This document shows, one piece after another, positions 5,161 through 11,776 of a stretch of 33,458 nucleotides of DNA. This DNA is from a virus, in IMG/VR virus record IMGVR_UViG_3300042452_000250, positions 1 to 33,458 of that record. One strand, written 5' to 3'. The position numbers and the translations under genes were made by a program. Below the pieces are notes generated by a model. The model had not been told where the DNA came from. It made no database searches and saw only the letters and a program-made list of their open reading frames with translations. Each line of letters starts with the position of its first letter. Within the stretch, counting starts at the first letter, position 1.

Positions 5161-5475
5161 GGCATTATGAGTCTTGTGTGGGTCTGGGGAAATTTCGGCG
5201 GGTGTGTGGGTTGACAACTGCGCGTTCTTATGCTAACGTGCTAAGCCTGCATAAGATCTGAGTATTACTTATAAGATCTGGGTATTCTCAACACAATACC
5301 TAATTGATTCTCAACAAACAATAATTATTGAGAATGTTATAAGAAACACAAATATATTTTTGTTAATAATAGGTTAAATCTTCATTGTATACTATACAAC
5401 ACAAAATCTGATACACCATACAATAAATCATATATACCATACAATATAACACAGTATAACACCTTACAATATACA

Positions 5476-6246
5476 ATGGAAAGAGGAATCATTTACCTTA
5501 TTCTCAACAAGCAAACAGGTGAAAAATACGTCGGAAACACCACACTTGCAATGAACAAAGAATGGGTACACCACATAGATCGTTCTAAAAGAATGTCCTC
5601 AGAACCCTTACATAAGGCATTCAGAAAGCATGGTGTGCATAACTTTATGATTAAAGAACTGGATGAGTATGATAATACCTGTTTAGAAAGTAAGTTAAAT
5701 GAATGGATAGACAAATATAAACCTGAATACAATCCTGCTCCTGTTAATGCAGAAAAAACGGTAATCCCAATGCAGGAAAAGCGGGAACCCGTAGGGTTGA
5801 GCGATAGCGAAATACCTAAACCTAAAAGAACATATAAATCATCACCACACCTCATACAATGGAATGAACAGAATAGAGGAGATGGTAAACACTTTGGTAT
5901 TAAGATAAGAGGTAAGAACTTAGATACTGGTTTATGTACTGACTATGAAAATGCAAGAGTCGCAGCAGAACAGGTCACAGGTAATCCGCGAAACAATTCG
6001 AACATTCTACTTGCTGCCAAAACTGGTAGAACTGCATACGGATACAAATGGCAATTATTAGAAGAGAAGAAGAATAAAAGATCGGTATTTGGTGTCAATA
6101 AAAAAACGGGGTTGATTGGTCCCCGTTATGAAAGTATTAATGCCGCTGTTCGTGCCTTTGAGTGTACTGATAAACACAGCATTCTCAAAAGTTTGAAGAA
6201 TCCTGGTAAGTATAGTTGGAAGAGTTATTATTGGTTCTATGGTTAA
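5476..6246 (+). CDS. GIY-YIG homing endonuclease (256 aa)
   Basis: The nuclease domain occupies about residues 1-90: G4-I-I-Y7 and Y18-V-G20 give the GIY-YIG signature, followed by LHKAFRKHGVHNFMIKEL and WIDKYKPEYN with the conserved terminal Tyr-Asn. A basic linker (RTYKSSPHLIQWN) leads to two tandem NUMOD/HTH-like DNA-binding modules, about 125-195 (ARVAAEQVTGN...GYKW) and 200-256 (INAAVRAFECTDKHSI...SYYWFYG). Such free-standing enzymes cut alleles lacking them and spread by recombination. It is the only plus-strand gene, ends base-to-base with 6247-6450, and has an AT-rich leader, all consistent with insertion. Confidence 0.9.
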   Translation: MERGIIYLILNKQTGEKYVGNTTLAMNKEWVHHIDRSKRMSSEPLHKAFRKHGVHNFMIKELDEYDNTCLESKLNEWIDKYKPEYNPAPVNAEKTVIPMQEKREPVGLSDSEIPKPKRTYKSSPHLIQWNEQNRGDGKHFGIKIRGKNLDTGLCTDYENARVAAEQVTGNPRNNSNILLAAKTGRTAYGYKWQLLEEKKNKRSVFGVNKKTGLIGPRYESINAAVRAFECTDKHSILKSLKNPGKYSWKSYYWFYG

Positions 6247-6450
6247 TTACTTATTATAAGCCTCATTCTTTTCTCTATCTTCTTTCTCTGCGGTCTGATT
6301 CAAATGCATAGTCGTATGCAGGCGCTGTTGATTAATAAGACGATTGCGAAGACGGGCGGCGGCGATTGTTCCCTTAGCCTTTGCAACGGCGACTTTTGTT
6401 CGATCCACACTACCATGAATCTGTTCCATCAGTTGCGAAAACGTCTTCAT
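6247..6450 (-). CDS. Small basic protein (67 aa)
   Basis: The sequence runs MKTFSQLMEQIHGSVDRTKV then AVAKAKGTIAAARLRNRLIN and ends EKNEAYNK. The MKTF-Q-EQ opening is shared with 6794-6937 and is common in T4-like phage small proteins. The lysine/alanine helix may bind nucleic acid or pack in virions; not proven. Its TAA abuts the TAA of the convergent endonuclease with no gap. Confidence 0.65.
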   Translation of the reverse strand: MKTFSQLMEQIHGSVDRTKVAVAKAKGTIAAARLRNRLINQQRLHTTMHLNQTAEKEDREKNEAYNK

Positions 6451-6475
6451 TGTTACTTCGAATCCTTTTTTATAT

Positions 6476-6628
6476 TTAGAAGATTGGTATGATTTCGGAG
6501 TTTATAAATCCCTCGTCTTTGACATGTTGCTCCCAACGTGATGCATCTTCAATATTATAGAAAATTGCTTCTTGCTTCGCTCGTTTGTTGTCCTTCTTCA
6601 ATTTGTAGTATACAACCTGGTATTTCAT
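6476..6628 (-). CDS. Small conserved protein (50 aa)
   Basis: MKYQVVYYKLKKDNKRAKQE, then AIFYNIEDASRWEQHVKDEG and a hydrophobic end EIIPIF. The beta-strand/helix pattern with IEDASRWEQ is familiar from cyanophage small ORFs. It overlaps 6555-6797 by 74 bp, so one of the two may extend less far than its open frame. Confidence 0.75.
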   Translation of the reverse strand: MKYQVVYYKLKKDNKRAKQEAIFYNIEDASRWEQHVKDEGFINSEIIPIF

Positions 6629-6797
6629 TTTTGTTCCAATGTCGAATTACGCCTGCAATAATGAATAAGTTAGTAATGAGATAAGTGAGGAATATAACAG
6701 TCCGTATATGAGCAACGTGATCTGATTCTCGGTCATTCTTTGATGCCTTTTCTCCAATTGCCTTTGCCCAGAGTCTCCATAATGTTTTATTCTTCAT
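6555..6797 (-). CDS. Single-span membrane protein (up to 80 aa)
   Basis: MKNKTLWRLWAKAIGEKASKND leads to a membrane segment VIFLTYLITNLFIIAGVI and then RHWN. I recall homologues that stop soon after RHW. The last 28 residues here overlap the next gene and look unlike a conserved domain, so the tail may be a read-on after loss of a stop. The start overlaps 6794-6937 (ATGA). Confidence 0.75.
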   Translation of the reverse strand: MKNKTLWRLWAKAIGEKASKNDRESDHVAHIRTVIFLTYLITNLFIIAGVIRHWNKNEIPGCILQIEEGQQTSEARSNFL

Positions 6798-6937
6798 GCC
6801 GCCTGTTTTCTTTTCACTTGCAGATCTCTTAACTTCTCACCTGGTTTTCTGAGATCAATATGAACCGCATCTGGATCATTTGGAAGTTTTGATTGTCCTG
6901 GTGTCATTTGTTCCTGAAACTGTCTGAAAGTTTTCAC
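6794..6937 (-). CDS. Small protein, GTG start (47 aa)
   Basis: Frame VKTFRQFQEQMTPGQSKLPN ... DLRKPGEKLRDLQVKRKQAA. The GTG start overlaps the preceding stop (GTGA), and the MKTF-QFQEQ-like opening matches 6247-6450. An ATG at the eleventh codon is an alternative. Basic C-terminus; function unknown. Confidence 0.65.
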   Translation of the reverse strand: MKTFRQFQEQMTPGQSKLPNDPDAVHIDLRKPGEKLRDLQVKRKQAA

Positions 6938-7188
6938 GATTGATTCGGAATGATTGTTTCAGAATATTTATCGGTACGATGTCCAACATGATTCAGTTCG
7001 TTCCATTGACTTGAGAAGCAAAGAACCAACAGACGATTGTTCTTGTGTAATGAACATGCCTGAACGTTCTGCTCATCCTTTGGAGATACATTCGTCTCAA
7101 TCGTAATGTATTCCTTATCCACAAAATAAACCCAACCTTCGACTCCTTTGGTCCATTGAACATAATCGTTCAGACGTGGTTTATACAT
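6934..7188 (-). CDS. Conserved hypothetical protein (84 aa)
   Basis: Opens MYKPRLNDYVQWTKGVEGWVYF with a compact beta-rich domain ITIETNVSPKDEQN and LLVLCFSSQWNEL. ATG 7188 overlaps the upstream stop by 8 bp; an upstream TTG at 7200 is less likely. I recall the MYKPRLNDYVxW-GVEGWVYFVD opening from cyanophage genomes. Confidence 0.8.
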   Translation of the reverse strand: MYKPRLNDYVQWTKGVEGWVYFVDKEYITIETNVSPKDEQNVQACSLHKNNRLLVLCFSSQWNELNHVGHRTDKYSETIIPNQS

Positions 7189-7459
7189 ACGCACATTCAA
7201 GCGGAGTTCGTTTGGGAATCATTGCCGAATAAGGAGTCGTATCATCAATATTCACACACTTACCGACTGTCTTACTATTGATGGGTGAGAAGTATTCTTT
7301 TGTTTTGGTGTTGTAGAATCCCCAGATACTGCGAGTAACCCCACCACCATTGTAACTAAACTGACTATGATTATGAATCCAAATTGCAATAACATTGCGT
7401 TTAAAGTCAACTTGCTCATAAGAATATCCTTTGGGTGGTTTGTGGGGGAACTCAATCAT
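7181..7459 (-). CDS. Conserved hypothetical protein (92 aa)
   Basis: The core reads VIAIWIHNHSQFSYNGG then RSIWGFYNTKTKEYFSPINSKTVG and ends TPLECAYV. A beta-rich domain of unknown function that I associate with T4-like cyanophages. The start overlaps the previous stop by ATGA, so it is coupled within the 8613-6247 run. Confidence 0.85.
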   Translation of the reverse strand: MIEFPHKPPKGYSYEQVDFKRNVIAIWIHNHSQFSYNGGGVTRSIWGFYNTKTKEYFSPINSKTVGKCVNIDDTTPYSAMIPKRTPLECAYV

Positions 7460-7623
7460 TTTTGGGGATTTGGTATGGCACGAAGTGAATTAGGATTGTA
7501 TCCATCGGCAATCAACTGAGTCAGAACTTGTTGTGTCACTTCTTTGGTCATGTTGACGTATTTCTCATCAACCAGTTCCCAACCACTTGTGCAGAGTTCT
7601 TCAATGCGATAAAGTTTTTCCAT
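7456..7623 (-). CDS. Small conserved protein (55 aa)
   Basis: The sequence starts MEKLYRIEELCTSGWELVDE and contains KEVTQQVLTQLIADGYNPNS. LYRIEEL-C-TGWELVDEKY is a recognisable short module (a strand pair followed by a helix). It starts 5 bp after the upstream stop. Confidence 0.8.
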   Translation of the reverse strand: MEKLYRIEELCTSGWELVDEKYVNMTKEVTQQVLTQLIADGYNPNSLRAIPNPQK

Positions 7624-7628
7624 GATTA

Positions 7629-7859
7629 TCAAGTCGTAAATGCATCAATGATACCAGATTCATACTCATCAACAAGAGCAAACTTTTGTGCCTTGACGAC
7701 ATTTGGCATGATTAGATTCTGATACTTATTATCAAAACCATCTTCCTCTGAGAGAAGTTCAAATGCTTCCGTATCATTCTCAGCAATCAGTGAAACGACT
7801 CCACCATATTCAGAAGATGGAAACGGAACCCAGTAGTCAACAATGTAAAGAGATTTCAT
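7629..7859 (-). CDS. Conserved hypothetical protein (76 aa)
   Basis: MKSLYIVDYWVPFPSSEYGG then VVSLIAENDTEAFELL and a C-terminal FALVDEYESGIIDAFTT. The DYWVPFPSSEYGG opening is distinctive. Probably an alpha/beta domain; function unknown. Member of the same overlapping run. Confidence 0.85.
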   Translation of the reverse strand: MKSLYIVDYWVPFPSSEYGGVVSLIAENDTEAFELLSEEDGFDNKYQNLIMPNVVKAQKFALVDEYESGIIDAFTT

Positions 7860-7872
7860 TGGTATGTGTAAA

Positions 7873-8052
7873 TTACTCGGTCATTTTAGTGTAATAGTTG
7901 GTGTTTGTCAAGTTTGCAAGTTGTCGTTGAATCTCAAACTTGACAGGAAACAAATGCGAAGAAAAGAAACCAGCATACTGTCCATCTTTGAGAAGTTCAT
8001 AAACATTCTCAATCTGCATTTGTGCCAGAATGAGTTTTGTCTTTTGATCCAT
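7873..8052 (-). CDS. Small helical protein (59 aa)
   Basis: MDQKTKLILAQMQIENVYEL, then DGQYAGFFSSHLFPVKFEIQRQL. The ATG at 8052 overlaps the upstream TGA (TGATG); a GTG codon just before is less likely. Helical, amphipathic, unknown. Confidence 0.8.
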   Translation of the reverse strand: MDQKTKLILAQMQIENVYELLKDGQYAGFFSSHLFPVKFEIQRQLANLTNTNYYTKMTE

Positions 8053-8234
8053 CACACAAACTCCTGAATGTAATAATCGACGGTGATTTCCAGTTCTGCC
8101 GCCTTCTGCTCATAAAGATCTTCGGTGTATTTCTGAGCACAGACCCATGCCTCATGATTGAACTGTTCGACTTCATAGTGTTTCATAAAATCCTCAAAAG
8201 CATTGATAAACTGTGTGATGTCTTCGTCGTTCAT
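8052..8234 (-). CDS. Small acidic protein (60 aa)
   Basis: The frame opens MNDEDITQFINAFEDFMKHY and closes EITVDYYIQEFV. Start 8234 overlaps the previous stop (ATGA). A strongly acidic four-helix-like pattern; no motif recognised. Confidence 0.75.
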   Translation of the reverse strand: MNDEDITQFINAFEDFMKHYEVEQFNHEAWVCAQKYTEDLYEQKAAELEITVDYYIQEFV

Positions 8235-8380
8235 TTGGCGTAGCGACAATCGGGATGAGGTTGTGGAAGTTCGGCACAGACTTTATCATATGCCTTGAAC
8301 AGTTCTTGATCACGTTTGATCATCATTCCGTTCCACATTAGAATGCCGATGATTGCAAGAAACCAATAAGAAGTTTTCAT
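8231..8380 (-). CDS. Small exported or membrane-anchored protein (49 aa)
   Basis: N-terminal hydrophobic segment SYWFLAIIGILMWNG, then KRDQELFKAYDKVCAELPQPHPDCRYAK. The two Cys in C-x10-C spacing and the QPHPDCRY tail are familiar from cyanophage small secreted proteins; the tail would lie in the periplasm and could form a disulfide. Coupled at both ends by overlaps. Confidence 0.75.
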   Translation of the reverse strand: MKTSYWFLAIIGILMWNGMMIKRDQELFKAYDKVCAELPQPHPDCRYAK

Positions 8381-8613
8381 CAGCAGGCACCTGCCATCGG
8401 ATTCACATTCACTGATTCAGTGTTAAAACCAGTCACTTCATAACCAAGACCAATGCGCTCATCACACTCACGCTTAAAATCGTGCTTGGTGATACACTTG
8501 GTACTCATGGTGTCCACACCTTGAAACTTCAGAACCTTGTAAACGAACTGAGTGCTGCCTTCGATGGGGAAGTAATCCACAACCATCGTGCCAGTGGTGG
8601 AGGTCAGTTGCAT
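8380..8613 (-). CDS. Conserved hypothetical protein (77 aa)
   Basis: MQLTSTTGTMVVDYFPIEGS begins a beta-rich domain; a Cys-rich middle (TKCITKHDFKRECDERIG) and the end NPMAGAC follow. ATG 8613 is 25 bp after TATAAT with leader TACAAGGTAATCGGGAGACACCCA, which carries a GGGAGA ribosome site. First gene of the 8613-6247 run. Confidence 0.75.
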   Translation of the reverse strand: MQLTSTTGTMVVDYFPIEGSTQFVYKVLKFQGVDTMSTKCITKHDFKRECDERIGLGYEVTGFNTESVNVNPMAGAC

Positions 8614-8637
8614 TGGGTGTCTCCCGATTACCTTGTA

Positions 8638-8696
8638 ATTATAGGTCAGAAGGACGGCACCACGTCGTTGCGTATGCCAGTTTGCGATCTGTCCAT
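8638..8696 (-). promoter_or_regulatory. 24-mer promoter module: -10 at 8638-8643, 24-mer at 8673-8696
   Basis: TATAAT is 29 bp from a degenerate 24-mer (TATGCCAGTT-TGCG-ATCTGTCCAT) inside the 3' coding end of 8646-8849. The downstream leader TACAAGGTAATC is shared with the 9791-9849 module. Confidence 0.65.
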
Positions 8697-8849
8697 CTGC
8701 TCCCAGTAGGAATAGAGTTTATCATAAAGTGCTGGCACACTTCCATACTCTCTGGCAATTCGGTGTTCATCCACATTTTCAAGATTTTGAAGTGCAGAAA
8801 GAATCACACCCATCTCATGAACATTTAGATTTACGGTTATTTCTCCCAT
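8646..8849 (-). CDS. Conserved hypothetical protein (67 aa)
   Basis: MGEITVNLNVHEMGVILSAL then REYGSVPALYDKLYSYWEQMDR. ATG 8849 is 4 bp after the upstream stop, preferred over a longer form. The last 17 residues (after WEQMDR) are encoded by the promoter module of the next unit and probably vary among relatives. Confidence 0.8.
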   Translation of the reverse strand: MGEITVNLNVHEMGVILSALQNLENVDEHRIAREYGSVPALYDKLYSYWEQMDRSQTGIRNDVVPSF

Positions 8850-8853
8850 ACAA

Positions 8854-9225
8854 TTAATCCCAAGATACGTTTTGAACATAGAAACTAGGCATGACATTTG
8901 ACCATGTGCCTAGTTCACCAACACTACCAATTTTATATTCCCATTTATAGGCAAACTTGTTATGACTATCCCAAGTCATAAAACCTTCTTTCTTATCAAA
9001 CCATGATTTGATTGTCAGACCAAATCGATTTGAGAATATATTGCGAGTGCGAAGTGCTCCACCCTTTTCACGGGTTTCAATCACAACACACAGGTCAGTC
9101 ATTGGTTCACCCTCATGCATCAGAGCACAAGAAGTTTCATATCGAAATGGTTGGTAAGTTTTTACCTCTTGTGCATACGAAGGTGATGCAAACAAAAGTG
9201 TGGTCAAAAGAAGAAACTTTTTCAT
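8854..9225 (-). CDS. Secreted protein with signal peptide (123 aa)
   Basis: A classical signal peptide, MKKFLLLTTLLFASPSYA, ends in an A-x-A-type site before QEV. The mature part reads RYETSCALMHEGEPMTDLCVVIETRE, GALRTRNIFSNRFGLTIKSW and ends SFYVQNVSWD, a beta-rich domain with two Cys that could pair in the periplasm. I recall relatives in cyanobacteria and their phages without assigned function. The start overlaps the stop of 9222-9368. Confidence 0.85.
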   Translation of the reverse strand: MKKFLLLTTLLFASPSYAQEVKTYQPFRYETSCALMHEGEPMTDLCVVIETREKGGALRTRNIFSNRFGLTIKSWFDKKEGFMTWDSHNKFAYKWEYKIGSVGELGTWSNVMPSFYVQNVSWD

Positions 9226-9368
9226 ACGATTGATTTCTTTGAATTCAGTATAGCACGACGGGCAGCATATGCCTCAAATTCAGATGGAAATGATACGATG
9301 GTTTGTCCAGTATCAGACCAGACCAAATACCAACGCCCAACAAATTTTTTAATGTAAATGGGTTTCAT
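9222..9368 (-). CDS. Small basic protein (48 aa)
   Basis: The sequence runs MKPIYIKKFVGRWYLVWSDT then VSFPSEFEAYAARRAILNSK. A beta hairpin followed by a helix; basic. Its stop overlaps the next start (ATGA). Function unknown. Confidence 0.75.
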   Translation of the reverse strand: MKPIYIKKFVGRWYLVWSDTGQTIVSFPSEFEAYAARRAILNSKKSIV

Positions 9369-9526
9369 ACACACAAACTCACATCAATTTCTTTGATATT
9401 CAAACCACACAGTTGATCATAGACACGCTTACAGATAATATCAGATGCTTTCTTTGCTTTTGACTTTTCATACCAGATGGTGCAGAGACCATCAAAGGTT
9501 TCAACACGAATGCGATAGTTTTTCAT
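9365..9526 (-). CDS. Small protein (53 aa)
   Basis: The frame starts MKNYRIRVETFDGLCTIWYE, continues KSKAKKASDIICKRVYDQLC and ends DVSLCV. The pattern (strand, turn, strand, KAKKASDI helix) resembles 9222-9368 in layout. Four Cys. TGATG overlap with the gene before it. Confidence 0.75.
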   Translation of the reverse strand: MKNYRIRVETFDGLCTIWYEKSKAKKASDIICKRVYDQLCGLNIKEIDVSLCV

Positions 9527-9765
9527 CAGAAGTGTGCCTCAGAGTAGTCAAGTTGAGTGGAATACTTTGCAATGGCATCATAGCACTTTTGAGTCATTTG
9601 TGCATCACCATCAGCGACATAACCAGTCAAAAACTCAAAAGCATACTTCATACGCTGTTCGGGTTGTGCCAGAATACGCTTCAATTCTGCCTGCTGTTTC
9701 TGATAGGCAGAATTGTGAGCAAACATCTCACGGTCAACGAAACTGGTGGTGTAGTAGGGGTGCAT
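9526..9765 (-). CDS. Helical conserved protein (79 aa)
   Basis: MHPYYTTSFVDREMFAHNSA, then QAELKRILAQPEQRMKYAFEFLTGYVADGDAQMT. ATG 9765 follows TATAATTACAAGGTAATC-leader with an AGGGAA site. All-helical; function unknown. First gene of the 9765-8646 run. Confidence 0.8.
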   Translation of the reverse strand: MHPYYTTSFVDREMFAHNSAYQKQQAELKRILAQPEQRMKYAFEFLTGYVADGDAQMTQKCYDAIAKYSTQLDYSEAHF

Positions 9766-9790
9766 CAGGTGTTCCCTTGATTACCTTGTA

Positions 9791-9849
9791 ATTATACTGC
9801 CTGCATCAGGCGGTTTGGGAAGCACTGTGCCACTTGTGGGACTGGCACA
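9791..9849 (-). promoter_or_regulatory. 24-mer promoter module: -10 at 9791-9796, 24-mer at 9826-9849
   Basis: TATAAT is 29 bp from TGTGCCACTT-GTGG-GACTGGCACA. The TAA of 9792-10268 forms part of the -10 and the 24-mer is translated as VPVPQVAQ. A GCCTG/CAGGC hairpin lies in the spacer. Confidence 0.75.
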
Positions 9850-10268
9850 CCTCTTTTTTCAATTAGATACTCTACATATAGGGTTTCTTCCTGTTCCCGT
9901 GCCTCTATTTCGTGTGGTTGATACCAATAGTCGTATTTTTCCACTGGTTCCTTAGAATAACACAATTTTCCGTATCGAAACCGCAGCGAACCGACCACCC
10001 ACTGCCGCAGATGGGTCAGTTCATGAAAAAGAGTTTTTATATACAACTCCTCAGACATATAGGTATTGAGTTCAATCAGGAACTCACGGGGACGATAAGA
10101 TTCTCCCACAACATCGCAATAACCATAAACATGCTCACGGCGCAAACCACGATGATGAATCTCTACATCAATCTTATGGCGTGGGAGAAACCTATTCAGA
10201 AACCAAGTGGTAACGTCCTCACAGAGGCGTTTAGAATAACCGTATCCAGAATACGTGATGTAAGACAT
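9792..10268 (-). CDS. SprT-like zinc metallopeptidase (158 aa)
   Basis: Residues 80-88 read LFHELTHLR, giving the HExxH zinc site (H82, H86, catalytic E83), followed about 34 residues later by the acidic helix PHEIEAREQEE that can supply the third ligand. The upstream strand EFLIELNTYM fits the SprT/zincin core. Phage and host SprT-like proteins act as proteases or putative DNA-protein crosslink enzymes; the role here is unknown. Start MSYITYSGYG at 10268. The last 18 residues are encoded by the promoter module of the next unit, suggesting loss of an older stop. Confidence 0.8.
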   Translation of the reverse strand: MSYITYSGYGYSKRLCEDVTTWFLNRFLPRHKIDVEIHHRGLRREHVYGYCDVVGESYRPREFLIELNTYMSEELYIKTLFHELTHLRQWVVGSLRFRYGKLCYSKEPVEKYDYWYQPHEIEAREQEETLYVEYLIEKRGVPVPQVAQCFPNRLMQAV

Positions 10269-10330
10269 TGACCCCAGTGCAAAAACCAAATAAACGAAGA
10301 GATGAAGATCAGTTTGTCAGTCGTGTTCAT
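10196..10330 (-). CDS. Possible overlapping small membrane protein (44 aa)
   Basis: MNTTDKLIFISSFIWFLHWG provides one membrane segment, with an unrelated-looking tail. It overlaps both 10317-10406 and 73 bp of the metallopeptidase in another frame. Kept because the start overlaps the previous stop region; could be chance. Confidence 0.3.
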   Translation of the reverse strand: MNTTDKLIFISSFIWFLHWGQCLTSRILDTVILNASVRTLPLGF

Positions 10331-10406
10331 CAGGAGTTTCGATAAGATAACCAACGACTATTCCAATCGGAATAGAAAGTAAAATCCACAAAAGTAACCA
10401 AGTCAT
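10317..10406 (-). CDS. Tiny membrane protein (29 aa)
   Basis: MTWLLLWILLSIPIGIVVGY followed by LIETPDEHD: one membrane helix and an acidic tail. Start overlaps the stop of 10403-10636 (ATGA). No family recognised. Confidence 0.6.
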   Translation of the reverse strand: MTWLLLWILLSIPIGIVVGYLIETPDEHD

Positions 10407-10636
10407 CGGGCAATTACATCCAGAGATTCTAACAGCATCATCGCAAGTTCCATACGATTATCCTCATCAACCACGGGAATGTTAGCATCAACAAACTCAG
10501 AAGCAAGTTGAGCAAAGAGTTCCATTGTCCGCTCATCTGCAAATACTGATGTGGCAAACTCACTCTTGAAACCATCACGCAGCAGTCGCAGGGACTTGGT
10601 AATGGTCAGTTCACGGATTTCGTTAGCGTAAGTCAT
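10403..10636 (-). CDS. Helical hypothetical protein (77 aa)
   Basis: MTYANEIRELTITKSLRLLR, then FADERTMELFAQLASEFVDANI and MLLESLDVIAR. ATG 10636 preferred over a distal in-frame start that would overlap 10666-11097. Starts 29 bp after that gene and belongs to the same transcript. Confidence 0.75.
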   Translation of the reverse strand: MTYANEIRELTITKSLRLLRDGFKSEFATSVFADERTMELFAQLASEFVDANIPVVDEDNRMELAMMLLESLDVIAR

Positions 10637-10665
10637 TTTAAGAAAGTGTTGGGTCGGAATGAACA

Positions 10666-11097
10666 TCAGCGAAGATAAAGGTAACCACCTGCCCAGTCGG
10701 CGTGTTGCAACAACCATTCACGTTGCTCAATGATGCGAAGATCATAGCGAACACCTTTGGCAGGTGCTTTCCAAGATGCAGACTTATACACTTGACCAGT
10801 TTTCTTATCCACAAAAGCATGAACAGAGCGAGAACCAGCAGCGTTCATAATGATTTTGTGATACTTACGACCAGTTTCAGGATAGAACTCATAATCACAA
10901 ATACCCTGTTTCAGTTTCTCAATACAAGCATCATGATACTCTACATCTTCGGTGCGAAGTGCATGAGACTTAATGCTGTAATCAATGAAGTTCTGACGCA
11001 GTGCCTCACAGAGAGCATAAGTGTGCCCCAGAACGGCAGTTGCAATGTCCTTTCGTGCCTCAGCAGCGGCGGCGTAGTCAGCGAAGGTCGTGGTCAT
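10666..11097 (-). CDS. Conserved hypothetical protein (143 aa)
   Basis: The N-terminal half is helical (MTTTFADYAAAAEARKDIAT, then ALCEALRQNFIDY). The C-terminal half has KYHKIIMNAAGSRSVHAFVDKK, GQVYKSASWKAPAKGVRYDL and DWAGGYLYLR. I recall the SVHAFVDKKTGxVYKxASWxAPA and ADWAGGYLYLR motifs as widespread in phages of cyanobacteria, with no assigned activity. Driven by 11119-11178. Confidence 0.85.
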   Translation of the reverse strand: MTTTFADYAAAAEARKDIATAVLGHTYALCEALRQNFIDYSIKSHALRTEDVEYHDACIEKLKQGICDYEFYPETGRKYHKIIMNAAGSRSVHAFVDKKTGQVYKSASWKAPAKGVRYDLRIIEQREWLLQHADWAGGYLYLR

Positions 11098-11118
11098 TGG
11101 TTGGTTGCGTATGTGCTT

Positions 11119-11178
11119 ATTATAGAGGCAACTGGGCGCCTCTGAGCGGGTTAGTATGCCAGTTCATGATCTGGCACC
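11119..11178 (-). promoter_or_regulatory. 24-mer promoter module: -10 at 11119-11124, 24-mer at 11155-11178
   Basis: TATAAT is 30 bp from TATGCCAGTT-CATG-ATCTGGCACC. The 24-mer encodes the VPDHELA end of 11151-11276. The spacer contains an AGAGGC/GCCTCT hairpin overlapping the -10. Confidence 0.7.
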
Positions 11179-11276
11179 CACGAATCATCATCATACAGGT
11201 ATCCCATCCAATCTGCTGGTTCAGAACCATAGATTTCGATTTCCCGCAGTTCTTCAATCAGTTCGGACAGGTCCAT
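11151..11276 (-). CDS. Small acidic protein (41 aa)
   Basis: The sequence begins MDLSELIEELREIEIYGSEP and contains DWMGYLYDDDSWVPDHE. The WMGYLxDDD motif looks conserved in memory. Start 11276 is 24 bp after TATAAT. Its 3' end doubles as the regulator site of the next promoter. Confidence 0.7.
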   Translation of the reverse strand: MDLSELIEELREIEIYGSEPADWMGYLYDDDSWVPDHELAY

Positions 11277-11299
11277 AAGAAACCCTTAATTACCTCAGT

Positions 11300-11357
11300 A
11301 TTATAGCAGAAAACCCGCCTTGTGGGCGGGTCGTGTACCAGTTATTAAAGTGTCACT
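11300..11357 (-). promoter_or_regulatory. 24-mer promoter module with nested terminator
   Basis: -10 TATAAT 11300-11305; 24-mer TGTACCAGTT-ATTA-AAGTGTCACT 11334-11357; 28-bp spacer. The spacer is the CCCGCC/GGCGGG terminator (11314-11330) of 11353-11757, whose TGA is inside the 24-mer. Confidence 0.75.
11308..11330 (-). terminator. Intrinsic terminator after 11353-11757
   Basis: Six-bp stem CCCGCC/GGCGGG, loop ACAA region, followed on the minus strand by TTTTC. It is nested between the 24-mer and the next -10. Confidence 0.8.
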
Positions 11358-11757
11358 TGTTCATTTGCAAAGTGGGAACAGGCATTCCACCTTCGGTAGG
11401 AACATAGATCGTCACGTTACCTTTGTTCGATCCTTCTTCCAGTCCAGTGATATAAAGATATTGAAGATACTCACGATTATCTTTCAGCGAATTGCCAATG
11501 ATTTGGTTTGCTTTTGCAACACCAGTAGCACGAATAACTTCAGCATCAGCAAGTTGTTGGGCAGAGTCTTTCTTTGCCTGTGCTTCCAGAACTGCTACCT
11601 GGCGAGTATATTCTGCCTTTTGCAGTTCAGCTTTACCTTGTAGAGATTGTGCCCACACATTGTAAAGTGGACCAACCACAGCATTGATAATCATCAAAGA
11701 CAGAAGAAAAGAAACGCCGATGATACCAGCGTTGCGGAGAGTGTTATCAGGTTTCAC
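11353..11757 (-). CDS. SPFH/prohibitin-like membrane protein (134 aa)
   Basis: A membrane helix (about residues 10-32, GIIGVSFLLSLMIINAVVG) is followed by a coiled segment rich in Ala/Gln/Lys (KAELQKAEYTRQVAVLEAQAK), then DAEVIRATGVAKANQIIG and YLQYLYITGLEEG, the arrangement of the C-terminal half of band-7/prohibitin proteins. The full SPFH domain (about 180 residues) is missing its first part. Such proteins form membrane rings; in phage their role is unknown. Last gene of the 13809-11353 run. Confidence 0.8.
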   Translation of the reverse strand: MKPDNTLRNAGIIGVSFLLSLMIINAVVGPLYNVWAQSLQGKAELQKAEYTRQVAVLEAQAKKDSAQQLADAEVIRATGVAKANQIIGNSLKDNREYLQYLYITGLEEGSNKGNVTIYVPTEGGMPVPTLQMNK

Positions 11758-11776
11758 AATTTACCTCAAATAAAAT

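Larger units (their letters stand above)
4981..5475. other. Non-coding divergent regulatory region
   Basis: No convincing gene. It holds two leftward sigma-70 promoters (5011-5039, 5132-5160), the CTCGWCGAG cluster, ATTCTCAA inverted repeats around 5284-5334, and an AT-rich stretch 5380-5475 with repeated CATACAATA units before the homing endonuclease. A plus-strand TTGACA (5211-5216) has a weak -10 TAACGT 17 bp downstream. A leader peptide after the 5132-5160 promoter (MHIKFDETVYILV) is possible but unsupported. Confidence 0.6.

Noticed and set aside
5034-5261. Plus-strand frame in the divergent region
   Set aside because: Composition is repeat-derived, it overlaps the sigma-70 promoters on the other strand, and no ribosome site or motif supports it.
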